Origin: Sphingobium sp. 15-1
GTDB taxonomy: Bacteria > Pseudomonadota > Alphaproteobacteria > Sphingomonadales > Sphingomonadaceae
Reading direction: 5' to 3'
Length of the DNA stretch: 64,000 nt
Assembly (NCBI RefSeq): GCF_013375535.1
Contig: NZ_JABXJG010000001.1
Location: 2,522,001 to 2,586,000, forward strand
Part shown: positions 8,388-17,159 of the stretch, piece by piece
Numbering within the stretch: the stretch's first letter is position 1
Layout of the letters: every line of letters starts with the position of its first letter
The notes under the pieces: model-generated
What the model saw: the letters and a program-made list of their open reading frames with translations, nothing else
Databases searched by the model: none
Told to the model about the DNA's origin: nothing
Position numbers and translations under genes: made by a program

Positions 8388-8824
8388 TGGGTCTGCTGGC
8401 CTTGGCTTTGATCGGGCTTGCGGCCTGGCTTATCTGGACGGGACGATTGCAACGCATGAGCGCAAAGGATGGCATGGCGCTGGGCGCGGCTCTGGTCGGC
8501 GCGGTCATGGCGGCCAAGGGCAAGCCGCTGCTCGGCGCGCCGCTGTTGCTGGGCGCTACGCTGTTTTTCTTTGCCAAGAGTCAGCCGGGCAAGGCGAAAG
8601 CCAAGTCGGGCAAGCCCGCCCCGCAACCCGTTCCGCCGCAGGCGGTGATCGATGCCCGCAAGCTGCTGGGCGTCGGGCCTGATGCCGATGCCCGCGCCAT
8701 TCGCGCCGCGCATCGCCGCCTCATCGCGTCGGTCCATCCGGATAAGGGCGGCACCGAAGCGCTGGCGGCCCAGATCAATGCGGCCCGCGACCTGCTGATC
8801 AAGGAAAGTGCGCAGCGCCACTAA
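8387..8824 (+). CDS. Membrane-anchored J-domain protein
   Basis: A 145-residue protein with one or two N-terminal membrane segments (residues 2-18 and about 30-63), a lysine/proline linker and a C-terminal J domain. The HPD motif at 117-119 (ASVHPDKGG) is intact, so it should stimulate a DnaK ATPase at the membrane. The layout resembles mitochondrial Pam18/Tim14 and bacterial DjlA-type co-chaperones, but the partner is unknown. Its start codon overlaps the mipZ stop by one base, and mipZ-J-domain pairs occur in other alphaproteobacteria, so a shared transcript is likely. Confidence 0.85.
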   Translation: MGLLALALIGLAAWLIWTGRLQRMSAKDGMALGAALVGAVMAAKGKPLLGAPLLLGATLFFFAKSQPGKAKAKSGKPAPQPVPPQAVIDARKLLGVGPDADARAIRAAHRRLIASVHPDKGGTEALAAQINAARDLLIKESAQRH

Positions 8825-8832
8825 AGCCAAGG

Positions 8833-8844
8833 GGAGAGGATGCC
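8833..8844 (+). promoter_or_regulatory. Ribosome binding site of pgm/manB, exactly complementary to the small RNA pair
   Basis: GGAGAGGATGCC directly precedes the ATG at 8845. The GGAGAGG core is the Shine-Dalgarno sequence. The whole 12-mer is the reverse complement of GGCATCCTCTCC, present in both small-RNA-like loci at 10395-10406 and 17575-17586. This makes it a candidate antisense target. Confidence 0.6.
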
Positions 8845-10227
8845 ATGGCCCATCGCTTTCATCCCACGCTCCTGCGCGAATATGACATTCGCGGAGTGGT
8901 TGGCCAGACCCTGGGCGAGGCGGATGCCTATGCGGTCGGGCGCAGCTTTGGGACGATCGTAAGGCAGGCGGGCGTCAGGCGAGCAGGCGGATCAAGGGTC
9001 GCGGTCGGCTATGACGGGCGGCTGAGTTCCCCGGCGCTGGAACAGGCGGTCGTCCAGGGCCTTCAGGATTCCGGCGTGGATGTCGTCCGCATAGGCCTGG
9101 GCCCGACGCCCATGCTCTATTATGCCGAAGCGGTCCTCGATGTGGACGGCGGCATTCAGATAACCGGCAGCCATAATCCCGCCGATCATAATGGCTTCAA
9201 GCTGGTGCTTCAGCATAGCGCCTTTTTTGGCGAGGACATTGCGAAGCTGGGCGCCATGGCGGCGGCGGGCGACTGGAGCGATGGTGGCGGCCGGGTCGAG
9301 ACCGTCGCCATCATGGACCGCTATGCCGCCCGGCTGGTGGAGCGGTTCGACGGCGCCGCCTGGCGCATTGGCTGGGACGCGGGCAACGGCGCCGCCGGCC
9401 CGGTGGTGGACAAGCTCGTCAAGCTCCTGCCAGGTGAGCATCATGTGCTTTTCACCCAGATAGACGGACATTTTCCCCATCATCACCCCGATCCTACTGT
9501 CGAGGCGAATCTGGCGGACCTGAAAGCGCTTGTCCGCTCGAAGAAGCTCGATTTCGGAGTGGCTTTCGACGGCGACGGCGACCGGATCGGCGTGGTCGAC
9601 GGCAAGGGCCGGACGATCTGGGGCGATCAACTGCTCGGCATCTTCGCGGAACTGGTGCTGAAGGATCGCCCGAACGCCGTGATCGTCGCGGATGTGAAGG
9701 CCAGCCAGGCCTTGTTCGACCGCATTGCCGCGCTGGGCGGCCAGCCGCTGATGTGGAAGACCGGCCACAGCCTCATCAAGTCCAAAATGAAGGAGATTGC
9801 CGCTCCGCTGGGCGGGGAGATGACCGGCCACATCTTCTTCGCGGACGATTATTATGGTTTCGACGATGGGCTTTATGCCGCGGTGCGTCTGATCCGGGGT
9901 TTGACCCGGCTCCGCCGGAGCGTCACCGATCTGCGCGATGAGATGCCCGAAATGGCCAATACGCCGGAAATCCGTTTTCCCGTGGAAGAAAGCCGCAAAT
10001 TCGCCGTGGTGGAGGAGGTGCGTGCCCGGTTGCTGGCCGCTGGCGCGACCGTCGATCAAACCGATGGTTTGCGGGTCACCACCGCTGACGGTTGGTGGTT
10101 GCTGCGCGCCTCCAATACCCAGGATTCGCTGGTCGTGCGGGCAGAGGCGAAGGATGCGCGCTCATTGCAGCGCCTGATCGCGGTCATCGACGCGCAATTG
10201 GGCGATTCGGGCGTGATTCGGCCTTGA
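8845..10227 (+). CDS. Phosphomannomutase/phosphoglucomutase (AlgC/ManB type)
   Basis: Interconverts hexose 1- and 6-phosphates and feeds GDP-mannose or UDP-glucose for surface polysaccharides. The 460-residue alpha-D-phosphohexomutase has the phosphoserine loop ITGSHNPADHNGFK (S109), the Mg-binding FDGDGDRIG at about 240-248, a sugar-binding GEMTGHIFF at about 329-337 and a C-terminal phosphate-binding domain (LLRASNTQDSLVVRAEA). The start ATG at 8845 has a strong GGAGAGG site. It lies 20 bp after the J-domain gene. Substrate choice between mannose and glucose cannot be fixed by eye. Confidence 0.92.
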   Translation: MAHRFHPTLLREYDIRGVVGQTLGEADAYAVGRSFGTIVRQAGVRRAGGSRVAVGYDGRLSSPALEQAVVQGLQDSGVDVVRIGLGPTPMLYYAEAVLDVDGGIQITGSHNPADHNGFKLVLQHSAFFGEDIAKLGAMAAAGDWSDGGGRVETVAIMDRYAARLVERFDGAAWRIGWDAGNGAAGPVVDKLVKLLPGEHHVLFTQIDGHFPHHHPDPTVEANLADLKALVRSKKLDFGVAFDGDGDRIGVVDGKGRTIWGDQLLGIFAELVLKDRPNAVIVADVKASQALFDRIAALGGQPLMWKTGHSLIKSKMKEIAAPLGGEMTGHIFFADDYYGFDDGLYAAVRLIRGLTRLRRSVTDLRDEMPEMANTPEIRFPVEESRKFAVVEEVRARLLAAGATVDQTDGLRVTTADGWWLLRASNTQDSLVVRAEAKDARSLQRLIAVIDAQLGDSGVIRP

Positions 10228-10313
10228 ATCATCCGTTGGAAGGCCGAACTAAAGGGTAAAATGCCAGGAAGGGGCGCCCTATTTCCTTTACGGAAATCAG
10301 GCAAAAGCATGAC

Positions 10314-10444
10314 GATTGCATGAAACGCAATCGAGCATCAGCTTTTCGCATTTGCGGAAATCATCGCTGCACTGCAAAAGGAAAAGGCCTTTCAGGCATC
10401 CTCTCCTAAAACTTTCAAGCCGTCCTCCGGGGCGGCTTTTTTTT
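10314..10444 (+). ncRNA. Candidate small RNA, copy 1 (three hairpins, C-rich anti-SD stretch, terminator)
   Basis: The 415-bp gap 10228-10642 holds no gene but shows an ordered structure. A hairpin GATTGC-ATGAAAC-GCAATC lies at 10314-10332. A second around TTTCGCATTTGCGGAAA is at 10344-10360. A short stem GCCT-TTC-AGGC is at 10387-10397. A single-stranded ATCCTCTCCTAAAACTTTCA follows, then a rho-independent terminator at 10418-10444. Each element recurs in the same order at 17494-17626. The layout resembles the alphaproteobacterial suhB/alpha-r8 small RNAs, which carry a C-rich anti-Shine-Dalgarno motif before the terminator, but membership was not tested. The 5' end is uncertain. Confidence 0.72.
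10418..10444 (+). terminator. Rho-independent terminator of small RNA copy 1
   Basis: AGCCGTCC-TCCG-GGGCGGCT stem-loop followed by eight T residues. Confidence 0.85.
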
Positions 10445-10628
10445 GCCCTAATCGAGAGCGCGATTTTCGCTTCCTGCCGTAACGTCGCTGCCCGATCCGA
10501 CCGGAGAGTCCACGGAAACCCGTGCAAATTAGGGCTTTCCGAACGAATATTTAACCATAATGCTGATAACAGCGTGGCTCACAGGGGATCATTCTCTGGC
10601 GAAAGCCATTTTGCCTTGGTCGAGTTTC

Positions 10629-10637
10629 AGGAGAGGA
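10629..10637 (+). promoter_or_regulatory. Ribosome binding site of the FadL-type gene, complementary to the small RNA
   Basis: AGGAGAGGA lies five bases before the ATG at 10643. It is a strong Shine-Dalgarno and an exact 9-nt complement of TCCTCTCCT in both small-RNA-like loci. It also fixes the start of the porin gene. Confidence 0.65.
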
Positions 10638-10642
10638 ATCAT

Positions 10643-11947
10643 ATGCCTTCGCGTCGCCCTATCATCGCCAGTCTCTTGCTGTCAGGCGCATTGGCAGCGC
10701 CCGTTCCGGCTTTTGCGGGCGGCTTCTACCTGCAGGAACAGTCGCCCAAGGAAACCGGCCGGGCGCTGGCCGGTGCGGGCGCGGCAGCGGATGATCCGTC
10801 CACCATTTACTTCAATCCCGCCGCGATGACGGAATTGTCGGGCGTCCAGACCTCGATCGGCGGCATCGCGCTGATGGCGTCGGCGCATCAGGCCAATCGC
10901 GGCACTTATCGCACCGTTCCGACCCTGCCCGGCGCGCGGGTGCCGGTGACGGGCAATGACGGCGGCCAACCGTTCGAAAAGGTCATTCCCATCCCCAGCT
11001 TCTATGTGACGGCGCAGGCGACCGACCGGCTGTGGCTGGGCCTCGGCGTCAACGCGCCGTTCGGATTGAAGCTGGATTATGATGATGGCTTTTTCGGCCG
11101 CTATGACTCGCTCTACACCAACCTCAAAACCTATAATATCCAGCCCAGCGCCGCCTATAAGCTCAATGAGAATTTCTCGATCGGCGGCGGCGTCGACGTG
11201 CAATATGTGAAGGCGACGCTGACCAACGCCCTACCCCAGCTTTCGCCCCTGGCCCCGGCGGACGGCTTCGCCCGGCTGAAGGGCGATGATTGGACCGTCG
11301 GCTGGAATGCGGGGCTGTTCTACACCAACGGCGCCACCAATGTCGGCGTCTCCTACCGCTCCGGCATCAAGCACAAGCTGACCGGCACGCAGAGCATTTC
11401 CGGCCTGCTGGGTCCGATCGCCGCCGCCAATGGCGAGCTGGACGCGTCCGCGCCGCTCAACCTGCCCGACATCGTGACGGTCGGCTTCATGCATCGCCTG
11501 ACGCCGAAGCTGCGCGCCATGATCAGCGCCCGCTGGTACAATTGGTCGAAGTTCAGGGGCATCGCCATCACCTCCGCTGCCGGCACCAGCAACAAGGAAC
11601 TGGATTACAAGGACAGCTACAGCGTCAGCCTGGGCGGCGAAGTTGACGTCAGCCCGGCTCTGACCCTGCGCGCTGGCACGATGTTCGACCGCTCGCCCAC
11701 CAATCCGCAGCATCTGACGACCCGCGTGCCCGATGGCGACCGCACCTGGTTGTCGGCCGGCGCGACCTACAATATCTCGCCCGCCTTTGCGCTGAACCTG
11801 AGCTATGCCCATAATTTCGTGGAAAAGGCGAATATCATCCGCCCGGACAGCTATTATCCCGCGCCCGCGACGGTGACGGCGACCACCCTGTCGCAAACCA
11901 GCGGCAATGCGGACCAGATTGGCGCTTCGCTCACCGCGCGCTTCTAA
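10643..11947 (+). CDS. FadL/OmpP1/TodX family outer membrane transport protein
   Basis: Outer membrane beta-barrel channel for hydrophobic substrates such as long-chain fatty acids or aromatic hydrocarbons. The 434-residue precursor has a signal peptide (about 1-27, ending PVPAFAGG). The mature N-terminus is GGFYLQEQSPKETGRALAGAGAAADDPSTIYFNPAAM, the classic FadL start with its NPA box. Alternating strands follow, and the last residues LTARF end in the Phe needed for Bam-dependent insertion. I chose the start at 10643 for the AGGAGAGGA site and signal peptide. It is closed by a strong terminator at 11969-11997. The substrate is unknown. Confidence 0.9.
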   Translation: MPSRRPIIASLLLSGALAAPVPAFAGGFYLQEQSPKETGRALAGAGAAADDPSTIYFNPAAMTELSGVQTSIGGIALMASAHQANRGTYRTVPTLPGARVPVTGNDGGQPFEKVIPIPSFYVTAQATDRLWLGLGVNAPFGLKLDYDDGFFGRYDSLYTNLKTYNIQPSAAYKLNENFSIGGGVDVQYVKATLTNALPQLSPLAPADGFARLKGDDWTVGWNAGLFYTNGATNVGVSYRSGIKHKLTGTQSISGLLGPIAAANGELDASAPLNLPDIVTVGFMHRLTPKLRAMISARWYNWSKFRGIAITSAAGTSNKELDYKDSYSVSLGGEVDVSPALTLRAGTMFDRSPTNPQHLTTRVPDGDRTWLSAGATYNISPAFALNLSYAHNFVEKANIIRPDSYYPAPATVTATTLSQTSGNADQIGASLTARF

Positions 11948-11968
11948 CTTGATCCAATAATCCCTATA

Positions 11969-11997
11969 GGGGCTCCATCATCACGGAGCCCCTTTTT
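11969..11997 (+). terminator. Rho-independent terminator abutting the ispG start codon
   Basis: GGGGCTCC (11969-11976), eight-base loop, GGAGCCCC (11985-11992) and five T residues. The ispG ATG begins at 11999, two bases after the T-run, so ispG has no room for a normal ribosome binding site outside the hairpin. Confidence 0.85.
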
Positions 11998-11998
11998 C

Positions 11999-13144
11999 AT
12001 GTCCGACCATAATCCCGGCCTGCGCCCCTGGCGCGACATCGCTCGTCGAGAGTGTCGCCAGATCATGGTCGGCAATGTTCCCGTCGGCGGCGGCGCCCCG
12101 GTCACGGTGCAGACCATGACCAACACGCCGACCCATGACGTCAAGGCGACCGTCGACCAGATCCGCCGCTGCGAGGAAGTGGGCGTGGACATTATCCGCG
12201 TCTCCTGCCCTGACGAGGCGTCGACCGCCGCGCTCAAGCAGATCGTCCGCGCCGCCCGCGTGCCGATCGTCGCGGACATTCATTTCCACTATAAGCGGGC
12301 GCTGGAAGCCGCCGATGCGGGCGCGGCCTGCCTGCGCATCAATCCGGGCAATATCGGCAGCGAGGCGCGGGTGAAGGAAGTGGTCGACGCGGCCAAGGCC
12401 AATGGCTGCTCGATCCGTATCGGCGTCAATGCCGGGTCGCTCGAAAAGGACTTGCTCGAAAAATATGGCGAGCCTTGTCCCGAAGCGCTGGTCGAAAGCG
12501 CGCTCGATCATATCAAGCTGCTCCAGGACCAGGATTTCCACGACTATAAGGTGGCGGTGAAAGCCAGCGACGTCTTCCTAGCGGTCGCCGCCTATATGCA
12601 ACTGGCCGAAGCGGTGGATTGCCCGCTGCACCTGGGCATTACCGAGGCGGGCGGCTTGATCGGCGGCACGGTGAAAAGTTCCATCGGTATCGGCAACCTG
12701 CTTTGGGCCGGGATTGGCGACACGATCCGCGTCTCCCTGTCTGCCGAACCGGAAGAGGAAGTGCGGGTCGGCTATGAGATATTGAAGTCGCTCGGCATCC
12801 GCACGCGGGGCGTGAAGGTCATTTCCTGCCCCAGTTGCGCGCGCCAGGGTTTCGACGTGATCCGCACGGTGCAGGCGCTGGAGGAACGGCTCCAGCATAT
12901 CCATACGCCGCTCTCGCTCTCTGTACTCGGCTGCGTGGTGAACGGCCCCGGCGAAGCGCGGGAAACCGACATCGGCCTGACCGGCGGCGGCGCGGGCAAG
13001 CATATGGTCTATCTCTCCGGCCTGACCGATCATACGATTCAGGACGAAGGGATGATCGATCATATCGTGAACCTTGTCGAAGCCAAGGCGGCGGAGATCG
13101 AGGCGGCCACCACCGACGCCGGCAAGGCGGAAGCGGCGGAGTAA
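11999..13144 (+). CDS. ispG: 4-hydroxy-3-methylbut-2-enyl diphosphate synthase (flavodoxin), IspG/GcpE
   Basis: Iron-sulfur enzyme of the MEP isoprenoid pathway that converts MEcPP to HMBPP. The 381-residue protein begins [18 protein letters not shown], followed by [25 protein letters not shown] and the TIM-barrel core ([19 protein letters not shown]). The 4Fe-4S cysteines lie in [12 protein letters not shown] and [11 protein letters not shown] near the C-terminus. The next Met is inside a conserved segment, so ATG 11999 is the only credible start, although it follows a terminator hairpin directly. This suggests an internal promoter, read-through or leaderless translation. Confidence 0.94.
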   Translation: MSDHNPGLRPWRDIARRECRQIMVGNVPVGGGAPVTVQTMTNTPTHDVKATVDQIRRCEEVGVDIIRVSCPDEASTAALKQIVRAARVPIVADIHFHYKRALEAADAGAACLRINPGNIGSEARVKEVVDAAKANGCSIRIGVNAGSLEKDLLEKYGEPCPEALVESALDHIKLLQDQDFHDYKVAVKASDVFLAVAAYMQLAEAVDCPLHLGITEAGGLIGGTVKSSIGIGNLLWAGIGDTIRVSLSAEPEEEVRVGYEILKSLGIRTRGVKVISCPSCARQGFDVIRTVQALEERLQHIHTPLSLSVLGCVVNGPGEARETDIGLTGGGAGKHMVYLSGLTDHTIQDEGMIDHIVNLVEAKAAEIEAATTDAGKAEAAE

Positions 13145-13158
13145 GCCGCTTTCCTTCC

Positions 13159-14067
13159 ATGCAGGCACGCCGTTCCCTCGCCCTCCCCTTTGCTGTCTGC
13201 TGCCTGGGGGTGGCGCTGTTTTCCGTGATGGATGCGGCGATGAAGGGATTGAGCCTTTCCATCGGCCTGTTCAACGCATTGTTCTGGCGCGCCGCGGCGG
13301 GCAGCCTGTTGGGGCTGGCGCTGATGCTGCTGACGCGGCAGCGCTGGCCGGGCCCGGCGGTGCTGCGGCTGCATATGCTGCGCGGGGCAGTCGTGGCGGC
13401 GATGGCCAGCCTGTTCTTTTGGGCGATCATGCGGTTGCCGTTGGCCGAAGCCATTGCCCTGTCCTTCATCGCGCCGCTGGTCGCGCTCTATCTTGCCGCG
13501 CTACTGTTGAAGGAAAGGATCGGGCGGCAGGCCATCGGCGCGTCGCTGCTGGGGTTGGTCGGGGTCGCCATCATCCTGTCCGGGCGGTTGCGGGGCGATT
13601 ATGACGCGAATGCGCTGCTGGGCGCGGGCGCGGTGCTGGTTTCGGCGGTATTGTTCGCCTGGAACCTCATCCTCCAGCGGCAACAGGCGCAACTGGCTTC
13701 GCCCATCGAGGTCGCCTTCTTCCAGCATATCGTCATGCTGGGCGTGTTCACGCTCTTTGCCGGCGGCGCGGGATGGATGCCGGTCGTGCCTGAGGTCCGG
13801 TCCTGGGCGCTGATCGTCCTTGCCGCGACCCTTGCATTCACCTCGCTCGCCGCGCTCGCCTGGGCCTATGCGCGGGCGGAGGCGCAGGTGTTGATTCCGG
13901 TGGAATATACCGCCTTCGTCTGGGCGGCGATCATCGGCTGGCTGGCTTTTGGCGACCGCTTGACCCTGACCACGGTGGTCGGCGCGCTGCTGATCGTGGT
14001 CGGCTGCCTGATCGCGTCCCGCGCCGGTTCAGCCGAGCCGCCTCATGTCGAACCGTCCGTCGCCTGA
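13159..14067 (+). CDS. DMT superfamily (EamA) transporter
   Basis: A 302-residue inner membrane protein with about ten hydrophobic helices in two EamA repeats. Repeat 1 is at about 8-138, with WRAAAGSLLGLALML and LPLAEAIALSFIAPLVALYLAALLLKER. Repeat 2 is at about 152-290, with VEYTAFVWAAIIGWLAFGD. The motif PLAEAIALSFIAPL..LLLKE is the family hallmark. The substrate is unknown; relatives export amino acids, metabolites or drugs. I chose the ATG at 13159, 14 bp after ispG. The start of the GNAT gene lies 10 bp after its stop. Confidence 0.88.
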   Translation: MQARRSLALPFAVCCLGVALFSVMDAAMKGLSLSIGLFNALFWRAAAGSLLGLALMLLTRQRWPGPAVLRLHMLRGAVVAAMASLFFWAIMRLPLAEAIALSFIAPLVALYLAALLLKERIGRQAIGASLLGLVGVAIILSGRLRGDYDANALLGAGAVLVSAVLFAWNLILQRQQAQLASPIEVAFFQHIVMLGVFTLFAGGAGWMPVVPEVRSWALIVLAATLAFTSLAALAWAYARAEAQVLIPVEYTAFVWAAIIGWLAFGDRLTLTTVVGALLIVVGCLIASRAGSAEPPHVEPSVA

Positions 14068-14077
14068 AAGGAAAAGC

Positions 14078-14569
14078 ATGTCCGTCACCATCCGCGAGGC
14101 CGCTCCCGCCGACATCGGGGCGATTCACGACTTCATCCTTGCTCTGGCCGACTATGAAAAGCTGTCGCATGAGGTGAAGGCCGACCGGGCCACGCTGGAG
14201 AAATATCTCTTCGGCCCGCGCCCAATGGCCGAGGTGCTGATCGCGGAAAATGACGGCCAGGCCATCGGCTTTGCGCTTTTCTTCCACAATTTCTCAACCT
14301 TCGAGGGGCGGCCGGGAATTTATCTGGAGGATTTGTTCGTCATCCCCGAAGCGCGGGGCCTGGGCGCTGGCAAAGCGCTGCTCTCCCGCCTCGCGCAACT
14401 GGCGCTGGAGCGGGATTGCGCCCGGCTGGAATGGTGGGTGCTGGACTGGAACGAGCCGTCCATCGCCTTCTATCGTTCGCTGGGGGCGCGGCCGATGGAC
14501 GAATGGACGGTGCAGCGCGTCGACGGCGAAGCGCTCAGCGCTCTTGCTTCAGCGCATCCTGCACGCTGA
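14078..14569 (+). CDS. GNAT family N-acetyltransferase
   Basis: A 163-residue acetyl-CoA dependent acetyltransferase of the spermidine/diamine-acetyltransferase-like group. It begins MSVTIREAAPADIGAIHDFILALADYEKLSHEV. The acetyl-CoA loop is LFVIPEARGLGAGKALLSRL (about 87-106), followed by LEWWVLDWNEPSIAFYRSLGARPMDEW. I chose the ATG at 14078 because GAAAGGAAAAGC precedes it; an upstream ATG at 14045 overlaps the transporter. The acceptor is unknown. Confidence 0.87.
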   Translation: MSVTIREAAPADIGAIHDFILALADYEKLSHEVKADRATLEKYLFGPRPMAEVLIAENDGQAIGFALFFHNFSTFEGRPGIYLEDLFVIPEARGLGAGKALLSRLAQLALERDCARLEWWVLDWNEPSIAFYRSLGARPMDEWTVQRVDGEALSALASAHPAR

Positions 14570-14639
14570 CGCCCAGCAGTACGGCGGTGAAAGCCCCCAG
14601 CGCAACGACAACAAGGATGGGATAGAGCGTGGCGATCAT
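14535..14639 (-). CDS. Small membrane protein of 34 residues
   Basis: Reading leftward from ATG 14639 gives MIATLYPILV, then VVALGAFTAV, LLGVSVQDAL and KQER, then a stop. The first 25 residues form one hydrophobic helix, and the tail is charged. A good GAAAGGAGA site precedes the ATG. The 3' end overlaps the end of the GNAT gene by 35 bp in antisense. The clear ribosome binding site and single helix make a real small protein plausible, but no function can be given. It could also be chance coding in a promoter gap. Confidence 0.5.
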   Translation of the reverse strand: MIATLYPILVVVALGAFTAVLLGVSVQDALKQER

Positions 14640-14800
14640 GGCGAAGTCTCCTTTCGCCGGACTTTTGCGCTGGGTCGCCCCGCATCGACATAAGGAATGT
14701 TACGGAGTCGACGGGACGAGCCGAGGGGCCGGACTCTTGACGGGGACTCCCCGCCCGGCGCATTGTGCCGGACGGAACATTTAGGGGACAAGGACTTACC

Positions 14801-17125
14801 ATGGCTGTCAGCCGCGGAGCCAAACGCACGCCGGAATGGCGCGAAATGCTGAAACGCAGCCTGATCCGCAGCGGCGCGCTGATCGGATCGATCGCGTTGA
14901 TCCTGGCGACCCTGTTCCTGGCGCTGGCGCTGCTCAGCTATCAGCCGAGCGACCCGTCGATGAACACGGTGGCGGGCGACCATGTGCAGAATATCATGCA
15001 GGCGCCCGGCGCCTGGATTGCCGATTTCCTGCTCTGGCTGTTCGGCGTGCCGGTGGCGCTGGTGCTGCCGCTGATGGCGATCACGGCGCGGCGGCTGTGG
15101 GGCGATCAGGACATGAGCGGGTGGAAGGCGCAGTTCGGCAAATGCTTCGCCGGCATCGCGCTGCTCGGCATAGCGCTGGCGCTGTTCCAGACCAATCCGC
15201 TGGTCGGCCTGCCCGCCGGATGGGGCGGCATCATCGCGCTGGTGACGGCGCGGGGCGTCATGAGCCTGGCCGCGCAGGCGCCCGCCGCGCAGAGCTGGAT
15301 TACAGGAATCCTGGTCGTGCTGACGCTGATCGGGGGCGCTGTCCTCTGGTATCGCAGCCTGGCGCTGGAAAAGCCGATCATCGCGTTGCGTCGGCCTTCG
15401 CTGCCGCGTCTCAGCCTGCCCAAGCCCGCTTTCGCCCTGCCCGGCGGCGGGGCTGTGGCCGATCCCTTCGATGATGAGGATGAGGTTGTCGAGCGCATCG
15501 CCGCGCCACGCAAGACCGTCACCAACGAACCCAAGCCGCCGATCAACATCCAGACGCCCAAGCCCGCCCCGGCGCAGCGCCCCATGGCGCCGGTCAGCCA
15601 GGACGACCTGTTCGGCAACAGTTCCCTGCCCTCGCCCGACCTGCTGAATCCGATTCCCGCCAGCCAGGGGCAGAAGATCGACAAGGCCGCGCTGGAGCGC
15701 AATGCGCGCTTGCTGGAATCAGTGCTCGACGACTTCCATGTGAAGGGCAATATCGTCGAGGTCCGCCCCGGCCCGGTCGTCACCATGTATGAGCTGGAAC
15801 CCGCGCCGGGCATCAAGGCGAGCCGGGTGATCGCGCTGGCCGACGACATTGCGCGCAACATGTCGGCGCTTTCCGCCCGCGTGGCGACGATTCCGGGCCG
15901 CACGGTGATCGGCATCGAACTGCCCAACGCCAATCGCGAGGGCGTGTCCTTCCGCGAACTCATTACCTCCGAGCAGTTCATGCAGGAAGCGACGCTGCCG
16001 ATCATCCTGGGCAAGAATATCTCGGGTGAGCCGATCATCGCTGACCTTGCCCCCATGCCACATCTGCTGATCGCCGGTACGACGGGTTCGGGCAAGTCGG
16101 TGGGCTTGAACGCCATGATCCTGTCGCTGCTCTACCGCATGACGCCGGATCAGTTGCGGCTGATCATGATCGATCCGAAGATGCTGGAATTGTCGACCTA
16201 TGACGACATTCCGCATCTGCTCTCGCCGGTCGTGACCGAGCCCGCCAAGGCGATCCGCGCCCTCAAATGGGCGGTGGAGCAGATGGAGGACCGCTATCGC
16301 ATGATGGCGTCGATCTCCGTCCGCAACCTGGCCAATTATAATGAGAAGGTCCGCGCCGCGAAGGCCAAGGGAAAGCCCTTGGGCCGCCGCGTGCAGACTG
16401 GCTACGATCCCGAGACCGGCAAGCCGATCTATGAGGAGGAGCAGCTCGATTTCCAGCCGCTGCCTCAGATCGTGGTGGTGGTCGACGAGCTGGCCGACCT
16501 GATGATGACGGCGGGCAAGGAAGTCGAATTCCTGATCCAGCGGCTGGCTCAGAAGGCGCGTGCGGCGGGCATCCACCTGATCCTGGCGACGCAGCGGCCG
16601 TCGGTCGACGTCATCACCGGCGTCATCAAGGCGAACCTCCCGACCCGCATCAGCTTCTTCGTGACGTCGAAGATCGACAGCCGCACGATCCTGGGCGAAC
16701 AGGGCGCGGAGCAGCTATTGGGCAAGGGCGACATGCTCTACATGCATGGCGGCAAGGGGCTGATGCGCGTCCATGGTCCCTTCGTGTCGGACGATGAAGT
16801 GCGCGTGGTGGCGGATCACTGGCGCGCCCAGGGACAGCCCGACTATATCGCCGCCGTCACCGAGGAACCGGAGGAAGGCAGCTTCGCGCTGGACGGCGTC
16901 GATCTGGGCGACGACAGCCCCGACGCGCAGCTCTTCCGCAAGGCCTGCCAGTTGGTGTTCGAGAATCAGAAGGCCTCGACCAGTTGGCTCCAGCGGCAAT
17001 TGCGCATTGGCTACAACAGCGCCGCCCGCCTGATCGAGCAGATGGAGGAGCAGGGGCTGGTAGGTCCGCCGAACCATGTTGGCCGCCGCGAAGTGTTGCG
17101 CGACGAAAGCGGCAATCCGCTTTAG
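14801..17125 (+). CDS. ftsK: DNA translocase FtsK
   Basis: Septum-located motor that pumps chromosome termini and activates dimer resolution. The 774-residue protein has an N-terminal domain of about four membrane helices (about 27-195), a proline/acidic linker (about 215-305) and the translocase domain. Walker A is GTTGSGKSVGLNAM at about 426-439 and Walker B is QIVVVVDELADLMM. It ends in a winged-helix gamma domain (RKACQLVFENQKASTSWLQRQLRIGYNSAARLIEQMEEQGLV). I chose the ATG at 14801; an in-frame ATG lies 36 bp upstream. A perfect 10-bp hairpin follows at 17135-17157. Confidence 0.95.
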   Translation: MAVSRGAKRTPEWREMLKRSLIRSGALIGSIALILATLFLALALLSYQPSDPSMNTVAGDHVQNIMQAPGAWIADFLLWLFGVPVALVLPLMAITARRLWGDQDMSGWKAQFGKCFAGIALLGIALALFQTNPLVGLPAGWGGIIALVTARGVMSLAAQAPAAQSWITGILVVLTLIGGAVLWYRSLALEKPIIALRRPSLPRLSLPKPAFALPGGGAVADPFDDEDEVVERIAAPRKTVTNEPKPPINIQTPKPAPAQRPMAPVSQDDLFGNSSLPSPDLLNPIPASQGQKIDKAALERNARLLESVLDDFHVKGNIVEVRPGPVVTMYELEPAPGIKASRVIALADDIARNMSALSARVATIPGRTVIGIELPNANREGVSFRELITSEQFMQEATLPIILGKNISGEPIIADLAPMPHLLIAGTTGSGKSVGLNAMILSLLYRMTPDQLRLIMIDPKMLELSTYDDIPHLLSPVVTEPAKAIRALKWAVEQMEDRYRMMASISVRNLANYNEKVRAAKAKGKPLGRRVQTGYDPETGKPIYEEEQLDFQPLPQIVVVVDELADLMMTAGKEVEFLIQRLAQKARAAGIHLILATQRPSVDVITGVIKANLPTRISFFVTSKIDSRTILGEQGAEQLLGKGDMLYMHGGKGLMRVHGPFVSDDEVRVVADHWRAQGQPDYIAAVTEEPEEGSFALDGVDLGDDSPDAQLFRKACQLVFENQKASTSWLQRQLRIGYNSAARLIEQMEEQGLVGPPNHVGRREVLRDESGNPL

Positions 17126-17134
17126 GCGGGGTGA

Positions 17135-17157
17135 GGATTGGCCAGAATGGCCAATCC
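17135..17157. terminator. Perfect hairpin after ftsK, possible terminator
   Basis: GGATTGGCCA-GAA-TGGCCAATCC, a perfect 10-bp stem nine bases after the ftsK stop. There is no T-run, so a terminator role is only likely. Confidence 0.5.
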
Positions 17158-17159
17158 AA

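Noticed and set aside
10316..10642. N-terminal extension of the FadL-type gene
   Set aside because: The open frame runs through the small RNA and its terminator; the signal peptide and ribosome binding site fix the start at 10643.
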